Source: Paenibacillus oralis (GTDB lineage: Bacteria > Bacillota > Bacilli > Paenibacillales > Paenibacillaceae). From it: 64,000 bases of DNA. Where the stretch lies: the NCBI RefSeq assembly GCF_003863965.1, contig NZ_RRCN01000001.1, positions 5,887,071 through 5,951,070 on the forward strand. The letters are read 5' to 3'. This document shows, piece after piece, positions 41,847 to 50,247 of the stretch. The translations under genes were made by a program, and so were the position numbers. The notes under the pieces were generated by a model. The model was not told the DNA's origin and made no database searches. It worked only from the letters and a program-made list of their open reading frames with translations. How positions within the stretch are numbered: the stretch's first letter is position 1; every line of letters begins with the position of its first letter.

Positions 41847-42024
41847 GTACTTGTCTTCACACAATTACGAACTTCAGCTACATTAGTTTTTCCTGTACTT
41901 TTGTAGGTTTTAACAAGATGCTTATTTAGTCTTCCAGTGTTGCAGAATGAGCTGGAATTACGTTTCGCCCAACCTGTATTAGTGGTCAATTCGCCAAGCC
42001 GACGTCCTTTTTATTGTTCTTCAT
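41786..42024 (-). pseudogene. Small cassette ORF with frameshift, runs into site 14
   Basis: An ATG at 42024 behind GGAGGGGAT starts MKNNKKDVGLAN, then a stop. A one-base shift gives a continuous Thr/Lys-rich frame TTNTGWAKRNSSSFCNTGRL...TNVAEVRN that runs into site 14. I do not recognise it. The good ribosome binding site and its position suggest a small cassette gene that has been frameshifted. Confidence 0.4.
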
Positions 42025-42440
42025 AGCGAATCCCCTCCAACTAAAAGTGCGATTGTGCTGAGCAATTCTTCATTCATTTTAACAACAATTGTAAGGTGTC
42101 TTTAGTAAGGAATTGATCCTCCCTATGTAGAAATGACATGAGCCTTAATAAAGGATAGCATTAGCACACTATTTGTATTTCAAAGATCGAAACGCCCCTT
42201 AATACACTATTTGAAAAACTCTATAATAACTAAGAAAAACCTTCCATCTAACCGGTAGGTTTTATTAATAAAAAGACCGCTCCTCTACAAAGGTAAACGG
42301 TCAATTTGTATTCCATGGCATAGGAGTAACCGTGTTGAGAGGACTGTTCCCGGGATAATTATAAAAAATATCTCGGGAACACGAAAAATAAAACTGTAAA
42401 ATCAGATTTCAACTGCTTTAGCGATGGTGTTCTAGATCCT
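42025..42440. other. Non-coding stretch with several hairpins
   Basis: No gene is supported here. Three inverted repeats are visible: AAAACCTTCC...GGTAGGTTTT near 42239-42270, GACCG...CGGTC near 42284-42312, and GTTCCCGGGATA...TATCTCGGGAAC at 42346-42380 (one mismatch). They probably act as terminators for genes converging from the right. Confidence 0.45.
42346..42380. terminator. Inverted repeat, possible terminator
   Basis: Twelve-base arms with one mismatch flank an 11-base AT loop. There is no long T-run, so the terminator call is tentative. Confidence 0.4.
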
Positions 42441-42585
42441 TTAATTGAAAAGATAATTTTTCTGTAATTGAATAATTTGATTTTCTAAATATTCTTCCTT
42501 ATAGATTTCTTTCAACTTAATTTTTTTCTAAATCAAGTGCATCCTGAATAATAAGGATCTCATTTTCTTCTAGTTCTTTATTCAT
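42441..42585 (-). pseudogene. Small charged protein, frameshifted in poly-A tract
   Basis: An ATG at 42585 with GGGAGTGAT upstream encodes MNKELEENEILIIQDALDLE and stops after a run of seven A. A shift at that run restores LKEIYKEEYLENQIIQLQKN and an ending YLFN. The whole would be a helical protein of about 48 residues. It follows the ParB-like remnant by 35 bp and may have been its partner. Confidence 0.45.
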
Positions 42586-42619
42586 TTATCATCACTCCCT
42601 TCTTTATATCATTCGACTA

Positions 42620-43190
42620 CTACCGATAATTCTGGCTTTTACCTCCTGATTTTAAAATCTTAGTTATTCGGCCTTCTAAATGTTCACTTCTAATCATCTC
42701 TTTGACATGCAATCCGTACTGAAAACACAATGACTTATAATAATCATGCCGCTCTTGAGCTGGCCTATCTTCAACCCATGAAACTATATATTTTTTAAGA
42801 TCCTTCTTAAACTGTTCTGAAGTGTTTATTTTATCTCTAATCTCTTTTATATGTTCAGAATTTTTGTTGAGATTAATATTGTTGTAACGCCATACAATAT
42901 CACTAAAAATTTCTTCAATATCTCATTCATTGTAAGAGCTTTTTGTAAATCCTAATCGTTCACGAATATAGACATCAACATAATGGAATAGGCTAGGTTT
43001 CGCTCTTTTGGATAGTTCATCTATTGTTGACAAAATAATTCTCCTCCCTTTGTAAATTTGCAATTCATCCAAAGTGATTTCTAATTTTACTTCAAGTAGT
43101 CCAAGCTTCATTAATTTCAACTGGATATTATTTATCCCGGCAGTTTTTGCTATACATGTACGATGTTGTCCAGCGTTAAAAGTTACCTTT
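42620..43190 (-). pseudogene. ParB-like domain protein remnant
   Basis: The minus strand encodes VTFNAGQHRTCIAKTAGINN, which resembles the (D)GQHR motif of ParB-like nuclease domains, then KLGLLEVKLEITLDELQIYK...IRERLGFTKSSYNE. An in-frame TGA at 42923 interrupts it. The same frame continues DIEEIFSDIVWRYNNINLNK to a stop at 42620. No start codon lies before the GQHR motif, and the frame overlaps the end of the SIR2-like gene, so the N-terminus is lost. The ParB-like reading is inferred from one motif. Confidence 0.5.
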
Positions 43191-44270
43191 ATCTTTTAGA
43201 AATTTTTCAATTGAATCATAAAGTGATAAAAGTATCTTATGCCCATAAGTTTCTTTAGCGTTGTTTAATCCAAGAATGTTTTTTATATTCGAAATATATG
43301 ATCTATTTCTAATTTGAGGATTAACAATGGTAACTTTATCTAACCAATGATTACTAGAAGTCTCAGAAGGACCTAACTTGATAACTCTAAACAACGTTTG
43401 AACATCTATATCATAAATCGGAAACGCATAACCAACTATAATAACCTCCTCTGCGATTGATAATTTCTCGACAGCAAGATTGGCTTGTAGTTGAAAAAAT
43501 CTATTTAAATTGTATGATTTATGAATGAATGGCGGCATGATGAATAATCTCAATGGATTGCCACAAGCGTGACAAGCCCATAGTTCTGGTAGTTCTTCTC
43601 TAGTACTAAATCGAAATGGGATTGAATTATGCCAACATTTATCATTAGTACACAAAGCTAAATTAATAGAACCATGAAGTTTTAAGAAATAACCTTTATG
43701 TAAGTTTTGCTTCGCTGTTTCCTCATAATTACTTTGATTGGAGAAACTTGATAGAAGAGGGTTTAATAAATAATTCTGATTAGCGAGAAGCCTTTTCCCC
43801 ATTTTGGTTTTTCGAAGAGCACTTTCTAACATAGTATCCCAATTAAATGTAATAATTGAATCATTTTCATCAATATTACTAGCTAAAAAATTATAGAAAG
43901 AAGAATCCTCGAAATTCCAAGGTATAAATCGGATAACGTCATAGACATACTGTAAAAGTTCAATTTTTGCATTTTCTACAGTATTTTTTCCTATTCTATT
44001 CAATTGGAATTTATATGAATTCAAAAATGTCTCTAAAAATGAATATATCTCTTCTATATTAACATCAAAATTTTTGTCTTTATTAAAATTGAAATAATGA
44101 ACTAAAATTTTTAATAAAGATGAACTTTCGAAATTAACTTCATTGTGATTCCAAAAATTATCAATATACACTTTTTGGAAAAATTCATTCGCTAATGGCA
44201 TAGAAATAGGCAAACTCAGAGTTTCGTTTTTGGAAGCACCTGCTCCAATTATGTACACTTTTCCTGCCAT
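43176..44270 (-). CDS. SIR2-like NAD-hydrolase-type domain protein (putative defence)
   Basis: The start is the ATG at 44270 behind GAGGATTG, giving about 364 residues. It shows GKVYIIGAGASKN (NAD-binding loop, residues about 3-15), SIITFNWDTMLESAL (the catalytic Asn-Asp region of SIR2), KLHGSINL, two Cys pairs (CTNDKC and CHACG) that may bind zinc, and EEVIIVGYAFPIYDID. This is the SIR2-like domain found in many anti-phage systems that deplete NAD when infected. Partner genes here are uncertain because both neighbours are broken. It lies in array 3 but no attC-like site borders it directly. Confidence 0.8.
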   Translation of the reverse strand: MAGKVYIIGAGASKNETLSLPISMPLANEFFQKVYIDNFWNHNEVNFESSSLLKILVHYFNFNKDKNFDVNIEEIYSFLETFLNSYKFQLNRIGKNTVENAKIELLQYVYDVIRFIPWNFEDSSFYNFLASNIDENDSIITFNWDTMLESALRKTKMGKRLLANQNYLLNPLLSSFSNQSNYEETAKQNLHKGYFLKLHGSINLALCTNDKCWHNSIPFRFSTREELPELWACHACGNPLRLFIMPPFIHKSYNLNRFFQLQANLAVEKLSIAEEVIIVGYAFPIYDIDVQTLFRVIKLGPSETSSNHWLDKVTIVNPQIRNRSYISNIKNILGLNNAKETYGHKILLSLYDSIEKFLKDKGNF

Positions 44271-44282
44271 ATCAATCCTCAT

Positions 44283-44514
44283 TTCTTTAGCGTGATATCT
44301 TTAAAACTTGCATTCTTGCATTAGACCCGAAAGGAGAACAAGATAGTTTCACCACTTAACTTTACAGAGACTGTTTCTCATATATTGTTCTGGCTTTCAT
44401 CGTGTCTTTATAAGAAGTTCGGAATTTAAGTAACTGACCCAAACTTAAAGGGCTGGAAGTTGCACAAACTTTAATCACGTAATAATAGCATGGCCGCCAA
44501 TACCATAAAGGTTT
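44283..44514. other. Intergenic, upstream of SIR2-like gene
   Basis: These 230 bp hold the likely promoter of the SIR2-like gene. No repeat or gene was identified. Confidence 0.35.
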
Positions 44515-44735
44515 TTAATAAATGCTTTCAAATAACTTATTTAATTCGAGTTGAATGGTATCATTCAAATTTTCTTTAGTCCGCAGGTATGTTTCCATTC
44601 TTGTATCCGAATTTAATGGGTCAAATATATTTTTAATACTGCTGCGTAATCGGTCATTTTTGAAATGATTAAGGTAATCATTATTCATAAATGGAGCCAT
44701 TCCTGTAATGAAGTAATTTGCCCCTTGAAAAGAAA
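44515..44735 (-). pseudogene. C-terminal fragment of a gene cut by IS110
   Basis: The minus strand encodes about 70 residues (NYFITGMAPFMNNDYLNHFK...LRTKENLNDTIQLELNKLFESIY) ending at a stop at 44515. Upstream it runs into the IS110 element without a start. The family is not recognised. The other side of the element (46340-46490) does not carry an obvious matching N-terminus. Confidence 0.45.
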
Positions 44736-44805
44736 AAGCGCCTCCTGTATGCTGGGTCTCGGAATGGTGGCCATTCACTGCCCTAATTGAAGGAGGACGC
44801 TCTAC

Positions 44806-46104
44806 ATGAAGTATAAGCTGAAACAGAAAAAGAATCAACGAATTACACGAATTACCGAATCGACACTGGTCGTCGGAGCGGATATCGCCAAGAAGATTCA
44901 TGTGGCTCGTGCAGTAGATTTCCGTGGCATTGAGCTTGGAAAAGACTGCGTGTTTCATAATAGCCAGGAAGGGCTGACGAAGCTGGCGACGTGGATGAAG
45001 GAGCTCGGGCAGACACACGGCAAGACGGACATCATATTTGGCATCGAGCCTACTGGACACTACTGGTTTCCGTTAGCAGCCTTCTTACAGGATCAAGGGA
45101 TTCAAGTCGTAGTGGTAAACCCGCATCATGTCAATAAGTCGAAAGAGCTTGAAGATAACTCACCGACGAAGAGTGACTACAAGGATGCAAAAGTCATCGC
45201 AAAACTCATTCGGGATGGGAATTACTCCGAACCGAAGTTGCCGACGAAGGAATTCGCAGAACTGCGGATCCTGATGAACCTCCGCGAGAAGGTATCGGAC
45301 AGTCTAACTCAAGTCAAAAGCCGCATCGGCAATTGGTTTGATCGATTCTTTCCGGAGTACGCAAAAGTGTTTAAAAACTGGAGTGGCAAGGCATCGTTCA
45401 TGACCATGCGAGCCTTCCCGTTGCCTGCTGATATCGTCGCCAAGGGCGCTAGAGACGTCCTAGCGCATTGGAAGACGGAAGTCAGGCGTGGCGTTGGAAT
45501 CAAGCGGGCAGAAGCGCTTTACGCTGCAGCAAGCGTCTCCATCGGTCTGACAGAAGGCATCGTTGCCGCCAGGCTGGAACTAAGTACGCTACTGTCGCAG
45601 TTTGACCTGTTTAACGAGCAGCTTGAAACGATTATGCATCAAGTGGCCGGAATTTTGGAGGGCATTCCAGGAACGACAGAAATGCTGTCTGTACCCGGAA
45701 TCGGCGTTCTGACCGTAGCCGGATTTCTAGCCGAGGTTGGAGATCTGAATCACTACGATCACGGTCAGCAGATCATTCGTCTGGCGGGCCTTAATCTGAT
45801 GGAAAACAGTTCAGGCATACGGAAAGGACAGACAGGCATAACCAAGCGAGGGCGATCACGCCTACGGGCGCTGTTGTTCCGAGCGGTGATGCCGCTGGTT
45901 GCAAAGAATCCGGAGTTCCAAGCGCTTCACCGGTATTACACGACGCGGAGCCAGAACCCGCTGAAGAAGAAGCAATCTCTCATTGCCCTATGTGGAAAAC
46001 TCATACGGGTGCTTTATACCCTGGGAACAAAGCAAAGAATGTATAACGCCAACGATGTCATGGGCCCCGTTAGGCAAGCCCAGCTGCAACAATTGGCTGC
46101 ATAA
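44806..46104 (+). CDS. IS110-family transposase (DEDD recombinase)
   Basis: The 432-residue protein starts at the ATG at 44806 with GAAGGAGGA upstream. The N-terminal RuvC-like DEDD residues are visible as VVGADIAKK, FGIEPTGHYWF and SPTKSDYKDAKVIA. The C-terminal Tnp2 domain has MLSVPGIGVLTVAGFLAEVG, RLAGLNLMENSSG and TKRGRSRLRALLFRAV, and includes the expected catalytic Ser in the SSGIRKGQ region. The gene is undamaged. Confidence 0.95.
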   Translation: MKYKLKQKKNQRITRITESTLVVGADIAKKIHVARAVDFRGIELGKDCVFHNSQEGLTKLATWMKELGQTHGKTDIIFGIEPTGHYWFPLAAFLQDQGIQVVVVNPHHVNKSKELEDNSPTKSDYKDAKVIAKLIRDGNYSEPKLPTKEFAELRILMNLREKVSDSLTQVKSRIGNWFDRFFPEYAKVFKNWSGKASFMTMRAFPLPADIVAKGARDVLAHWKTEVRRGVGIKRAEALYAAASVSIGLTEGIVAARLELSTLLSQFDLFNEQLETIMHQVAGILEGIPGTTEMLSVPGIGVLTVAGFLAEVGDLNHYDHGQQIIRLAGLNLMENSSGIRKGQTGITKRGRSRLRALLFRAVMPLVAKNPEFQALHRYYTTRSQNPLKKKQSLIALCGKLIRVLYTLGTKQRMYNANDVMGPVRQAQLQQLAA

Positions 46105-46320
46105 AGTCAAGGAAGCAATCACCCTGCAATATCGCTTATTCACATGTGTACAACTAGACAACGGAAGCACCGGAGAAGCCGACGCACGACACACCGTAAG
46201 GGCAACGACCCTGTAAAGGAGCGAGAAACGGCATCCACCCCTTGAGAGGTAGAACGAAGGAATGTAAGGGCATAGACCCAGTGTGACATGGGAGGGTGAA
46301 CCCCAAGGGCGGAATGTGGA
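46105..46320 (+). ncRNA. Candidate bridge RNA region of IS110 element
   Basis: About 215 bp after the transposase lack coding potential but are rich in short inverted repeats. IS110-type recombinases are guided by a structured bridge RNA encoded in a non-coding end of the element. The longer non-coding end here is downstream, as in the IS1111-like branch. The call rests on position and known biology of the family; the loops that would pair with target and donor were not assigned. Confidence 0.4.
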
Positions 46321-46495
46321 GATCCATTGTGCGATCATAACCAATTATCTACAGTTTTGGAAACGAGAAGATCCTAAGCTCTGTTCCCGCCTACGCTCTT
46401 ACAGAAAATCGTGGTGTAGACTATATTCTCCACCAGTATCTCTTACACTGTCAAAGTTGAAATATTGAGAATGAACGAGAAAACAGGAGAAGTTA

Positions 46496-47614
46496 TTACT
46501 TTATAGTGGGAGTAGCGTGCATTTCTTTTGTATCAATTACTACACCTTTTGGTTCTAGCATTTTTAAGAGTTTAATTAACCCGTCATCAAACGAAAGAAA
46601 ATAAGGAATTAAAAAATCGCCCTCTCCCATATAAGACATATTAGATTCCATTACTCTTGGAATCATAAAATCCCAGGAAATATTATCAAGAATCTCAAAT
46701 ATTTCTTCTTTTTTTGTTTTGCGACTAATTCTTCTAAGAATATATAGATTAGACGAATTTTTAAAATATTCATAGGCCAAAAGAGTTTCTCTTTCAAGAT
46801 TTAGACCTACATGCTCACTTACAAAATCAAAATATGAAATCATTTTATTATCCGCGCTTCTATTATCTTCAAATTTTATTCTAACTATTGCTATCAAAGT
46901 GAGTAAAATAAATTGCTTTGTGATATAGTACTGATTTAGTATAATTTTAATTTCTTCGCTAAAATAATATGACTCACAATGTTCTGTTGCAGAACGCTCA
47001 GCTATCTCATTACTTATTAAAAATTTTATCTTTCCAGTTTTTTTATAATAGTTTGAATCTACATTTTTGAATAATTCTAGACTCTTAACATTTGCAAGTA
47101 TCGCTGAGTATTGCTTTGATTCTTTAATATTTTTATCTCCAATAAGCGTCTTATAATTTTCCAGTAAATAAAAAGAATAATCAAAATTCCATTGTTTTTT
47201 TAGAATTTCATCAATTAATACATAAAAATCATTCGAAACTCCAACCAATGGAATATTATTAATGAATTTATGAACGTAAGTCGTAAAATTTGAGTCAAAC
47301 ATTACTGTATAATCTATAGCAATTGGCACATCTCCCCCATTTAGCATACTTGTTACAATATTTTCACTAAAAAAATAAAGTTTTGAACTTGGAAAATAAG
47401 GTACAATATATCTTGAATGCTTATTAATTGCAGTATTAATGTTATTAGGATCTATATTTCTATCTAAATCTTTTGCTACTGTAATTATTTTAAATTCATT
47501 TAAAGAATCTAAATGAGTAACTGCTGCATTAAAAAGAGCTGATAGATTAGGCGCATTCATAAAATCATAGGCAAGTGCTTTAAATCTGAGGTTCCTTTCA
47601 TCATTAAGTTCCAT
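46496..47614 (-). CDS. Hypothetical protein, 372 aa
   Basis: The start is the ATG at 47614 behind AAGGAGAA. The protein is AT-rich in coding, with many Asn, Ile and Lys, and has no membrane helix or motif that I recognise. A hydrophobic stretch YITKQFILLTLIAIVRIKF lies near residue 235. Its low-GC coding differs from the core operons on the left and suggests acquisition. It lies in array 3 between the IS110 element and the small Cys-containing gene. Confidence 0.6.
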   Translation of the reverse strand: MELNDERNLRFKALAYDFMNAPNLSALFNAAVTHLDSLNEFKIITVAKDLDRNIDPNNINTAINKHSRYIVPYFPSSKLYFFSENIVTSMLNGGDVPIAIDYTVMFDSNFTTYVHKFINNIPLVGVSNDFYVLIDEILKKQWNFDYSFYLLENYKTLIGDKNIKESKQYSAILANVKSLELFKNVDSNYYKKTGKIKFLISNEIAERSATEHCESYYFSEEIKIILNQYYITKQFILLTLIAIVRIKFEDNRSADNKMISYFDFVSEHVGLNLERETLLAYEYFKNSSNLYILRRISRKTKKEEIFEILDNISWDFMIPRVMESNMSYMGEGDFLIPYFLSFDDGLIKLLKMLEPKGVVIDTKEMHATPTIK

Positions 47615-47770
47615 CAAATCTTCTCCTTCGATTACTATTTCTGTATTTCTAATTCATCTGGAGCTATCTATAAACTAACCAGCCGTAATCTTTTGTCTAA
47701 CTAGAAACTATGTGTAACTGTCATATAAAGCATATATTGATAAATAAAATATTAAGGTAACAACAAAATA

Positions 47771-47800
47771 ACCGCATACCTAATGAATGGGAGCGGCTAC
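47771..47800 (-). terminator. Possible terminator after small Cys protein
   Basis: On the minus strand GCCGC and GCGGT bracket a loop and are followed by TATTTTG, 16 bp after the stop of the small gene. Confidence 0.45.
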
Positions 47801-47815
47801 TTAATTTTATCAATA

Positions 47816-47965
47816 TTAGTTTTTACAACCGTTTTTATCGCACGTGATCTTAGAGCTAGTATTTGCCCAATGACTTGCATTTTCTCTGGTATTAAATCCG
47901 CAACCAGTTTTTCCACCTTTTGTTCCACTATGTACAATTCCAGTTGGAATATGTTTAACAGCCAT
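47816..47965 (-). CDS. Small conserved protein with two Cys pairs (49 aa)
   Basis: An ATG at 47965 behind GGAGTGAT encodes 49 residues. Seen are HIPTGIVHSGTKGGKTGCGF, NTRENASHWANTSSKITC and the end DKNGCKN. The type (IPT...SGTKGGKTGCG...HW.NT..KITC.K.GCKN) recurs as a short orphan protein in many bacteria. Cys residues at the two ends could bind a metal, but no function is known to me. It is too short for most gene callers. It lies between two hypothetical cassette-array genes. Confidence 0.65.
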   Translation of the reverse strand: MAVKHIPTGIVHSGTKGGKTGCGFNTRENASHWANTSSKITCDKNGCKN

Positions 47966-48089
47966 TCTAATCACTCCATAACTTTGGATAATTTATAATA
48001 TAATTCTAACAAATAACAAATTGTAGAACAAGGGTTCCTATTGTTTTTTTCTATATATTCTCAGTATTATATCCCTCTCTTAGACAATA

Positions 48090-48587
48090 TTAGCTAGACG
48101 TTAATTTATTTCTAATTTTCATTGCTTTTTTTGCGAATTCTATATGTTTTCTATGTGTTTCGTTAGAGAAACTAATCATATTTTCTACAATTATTGGAGC
48201 TTGATCTGCTATTACAGAATACTTTTGCTTTAGATATGAATATAATGCCTCTTTCTCTTTAATAGTCGGAATAACCGGTGGTATTGGGAGAGCTATAGGC
48301 TGATCATCTTCTGCTTTTTCCTCTGGAGTTGTCATACCGAACTCAAAAAAATTATGGAGCGCTCTTCGTCTTTCAAAATCCGTAATTACAAATCCACCAT
48401 TTTCATCCAATATAAATCGATCAAAATTAACAATCTGAAGTTTGAATGGTTTTCTAGACTTGGTTTCATAGTACATAGTGACTTTAAGAACTTCCTGTCT
48501 GGCTAAAGAAGGAATTGGCTTATAAACTTGATTTATAGGTTTAGTAATTTTTGTTACCCTCAAATCTTTTGAGATGAATAACCACAT
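48090..48587 (-). CDS. Hypothetical cassette protein, 165 aa
   Basis: The start is the ATG at 48587 directly after GGGGGGAACC; frames that begin further upstream read through attC-like site 15. The sequence MWLFISKDLRVTKITKPINQ is followed by VTMYYETKSRKPFKLQIVNF and a region rich in Pro (PIALPIPPVIPTIK). The C-terminal 50 residues are helical. I do not recognise the family. It follows site 15 closely, as cassette genes do. Confidence 0.6.
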   Translation of the reverse strand: MWLFISKDLRVTKITKPINQVYKPIPSLARQEVLKVTMYYETKSRKPFKLQIVNFDRFILDENGGFVITDFERRRALHNFFEFGMTTPEEKAEDDQPIALPIPPVIPTIKEKEALYSYLKQKYSVIADQAPIIVENMISFSNETHRKHIEFAKKAMKIRNKLTSS

Positions 48588-48641
48588 GGTTCCCCCCAAT
48601 TCATCGCATCCTTTCAATAGTTTTTTTCTTTGCTCTGATTT

Positions 48642-48790
48642 CCGATACGTTCTTATATTCACGAAACGCCCCAAACCTTAGATAGCTCTTTTCTTAGGTA
48701 GGGGCGTTTGTTGTCTGAGCTTCCTTCCATGATTATACATCTGACAACCAAGAGACGATAGTCTCGTAGCGCGAATACGGTGTTAGGCGA
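48642..48790 (-). repeat. attC-like site 15 (full)
   Basis: The minus strand opens CGCCTAACACCGTATTCGCGC, with the canonical integron core GCCTAAC, and closes CGTGAATATAAGAACGTATCG. The interior is of the site-3 subtype: CGCCCCTACC...GTTTGGGGCG arms and the TTGTTGTCTGAGCTTCCTTC motif. It starts two bases after the HNH gene stop. Confidence 0.75.
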
Positions 48791-48792
48791 AG

Positions 48793-49491
48793 TTATTCAA
48801 CTTCTGGGGGATACACTTCAAAATGCTTTTCACGTGATTCTTTCTTTAATTTATTCATTAATTCTTTTTCATTACTATATATTTCAAATTCCTCTGGTAC
48901 ATCATTTCTTTGGAGCTTATTATTTTCGACACTAATTAATGGCGTGTGAATTCTAGTAAAGAACTGCAACAAAAAACCTAGAGCAAAATCTTTCTGCAGC
49001 TCAAACATATCATGATCATAGCCACCCGAATTATTTTTATGACCTTCAATATCTATATATAGATATCTCTTTTGGTTTGGCGAATCTTTTTGAACTTTTT
49101 GTAGTAACTTCATGAGTATTGTCGCAGTTGCTTCAAAGTCTTCATGTTCATAAACTAGATGATATATTGCTATTCCTTTTTCTTTAAGCATATTTATATT
49201 TAACGGATTTTCGGTTATTGGATCTAAAACATTGACTTCTCCATTTAACCTTTTCTCCATCATATCAAACCAATGATCTCTCATTTCTCTAATTTGTTTT
49301 CGTTTTTCCGGATTCCCCCCAAAAAGATCATGACAAGAAGCGCACAATGGAGCGGCATTATCAATAGTATCGCTTCCTCCATCGGCTTGAGGTATTATGT
49401 GATGAATCTCAACGAATGGCTTTTGGCAAATTACACAACGAAAGCAAGCTTTCTTTTTAGCTTCTAACTTTACCTTCTCTGAGAATGCCAT
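48793..49491 (-). CDS. HNH endonuclease domain protein
   Basis: The 232-residue protein starts at the ATG at 49491 behind AAGAAGGAAA. The HNH fold is clear: CFRCVICQKPFVEIHHIIPQ, then DGGSDTIDNAAPLCASCHDL, with two CxxC pairs for zinc and the catalytic His-His and Asn-x-x-x-x-Cys. The remaining 150 residues (MLKEKGIAIYHLVYEHEDFE, GHKNNSGGYDHDMFELQKDF) are of unknown type. It is a single-gene cassette between sites 15 and 16 with a plausible role in DNA restriction. Confidence 0.85.
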   Translation of the reverse strand: MAFSEKVKLEAKKKACFRCVICQKPFVEIHHIIPQADGGSDTIDNAAPLCASCHDLFGGNPEKRKQIREMRDHWFDMMEKRLNGEVNVLDPITENPLNINMLKEKGIAIYHLVYEHEDFEATATILMKLLQKVQKDSPNQKRYLYIDIEGHKNNSGGYDHDMFELQKDFALGFLLQFFTRIHTPLISVENNKLQRNDVPEEFEIYSNEKELMNKLKKESREKHFEVYPPEVE

Positions 49492-49518
49492 AGTCTTTTT
49501 CCTTCTTTCGATTAATTT

Positions 49519-49628
49519 CCTAACATCCTATATTCACGAAATAGGTTATTTATCTGAGAATTTTCCATAGTTACACATCTGAAACCAAGGAACGATAGTC
49601 CCGAGTGTGAATATGGTGTTATTGGATG
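49519..49628 (-). repeat. attC-like site 16
   Basis: The minus strand opens CCAATAACACCATATTCACAC and closes CGTGAATATAGGATGTTAGG. Both R boxes (AATAAC and GTTAGG) and L boxes (TATTCAC/GTGAATA) are preserved around a shorter interior of about 60 bp. Confidence 0.7.
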
Positions 49629-49654
49629 CTGATGCCCTATAGAGTTATTAAACA

Positions 49655-49969
49655 TTATTGTAATTTGTATAGTTCAATATCTTTAAATCCTCCAGGTAAA
49701 CCAATAGAGCCATAATTTCCCGGATTTCCATAATTTCCTACGTTCCCATAGTTACCATACGATCCAAAATTTGTTGATCTATAAGGATTAGAATTGTTGT
49801 ATGCTAATCTATTCTTGTAAATGATCTCTCCCAAATATTTTCCTTGCATATCAATAAAAATATTATACTTCTCCAAATAATGTCCAATATTTTTCCCACT
49901 TGTTGAATGAAGATGCCCATTGACTTCATTTGCAATATGATTACCTCGACTATTGAATAAGAACTTCAT
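49655..49969 (-). CDS. 4-fold beta flower-type protein with GNYGN tail
   Basis: The start is the ATG at 49969 behind AAGGGAGGGA, giving 104 residues. The first 60 residues consist of four similar units around NSRGNHIA, TSGKNIGH, DMQGKYLG and the preceding hydrophobic strands, the pattern of the 4-fold beta flower family. The tail has repeated NYGN units (GSYGNYGNVGNYGNPGNYGS). Function is unknown. It is the cassette of site 16. Confidence 0.65.
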   Translation of the reverse strand: MKFLFNSRGNHIANEVNGHLHSTSGKNIGHYLEKYNIFIDMQGKYLGEIIYKNRLAYNNSNPYRSTNFGSYGNYGNVGNYGNPGNYGSIGLPGGFKDIELYKLQ

Positions 49970-50247
49970 ATTATCCCTCCCTTTAAGGAAATATTTATAA
50001 ATATATTTTTGCTTATGTATATTAATTATGTTCATCAAAACTGACCTGTCGATGCTGATGATGACAAGCCTGATTACTTTATTTAATATTAATAACTTAG
50101 CTTTCGCAGAGCAAAAATTGGGATAATCTCATCAGGTCAGTATAGACGCTCCTAGACCTATATGCATCCTCCCTCAAATGCTTCTGCAGACTGAGGACAT
50201 TTCCAACACTTGATTGTTGCGTGAAGTGGTGCGCTTCTCTAGATAGA
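49970..50247. other. Intergenic, no site or gene assigned
   Basis: An attC-like site would be expected here between two array genes, but no recognisable boxes were found. A 60-codon minus-strand frame (50097-50282) overlaps the end of the next gene and is not supported by a ribosome binding site. Confidence 0.35.

Larger units (their letters stand above)
44735..46335 (+). mobile_element. IS110-family element (approximate ends)
   Basis: The element carries one intact IS110-type recombinase gene with about 70 bp of non-coding DNA before it and about 230 bp after it. IS110 elements lack inverted repeats and target duplications, so the ends cannot be fixed from this sequence alone. The limits given are where the flanking minus-strand coding remnants begin. 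Confidence 0.75.

Noticed and set aside
39729..46104. The IS256 and IS110 transposases as the recombinase of the cassette arrays
   Set aside because: Both are self-contained mobile elements of known families that use other chemistry and targets. An IntI-type tyrosine recombinase is required for attC recombination and none is in the window.
1156..49628. The recurring palindromes as a CRISPR array
   Set aside because: Spacing is gene-sized and irregular, the repeats are imperfect and long with variable interiors, and no cas genes are present.
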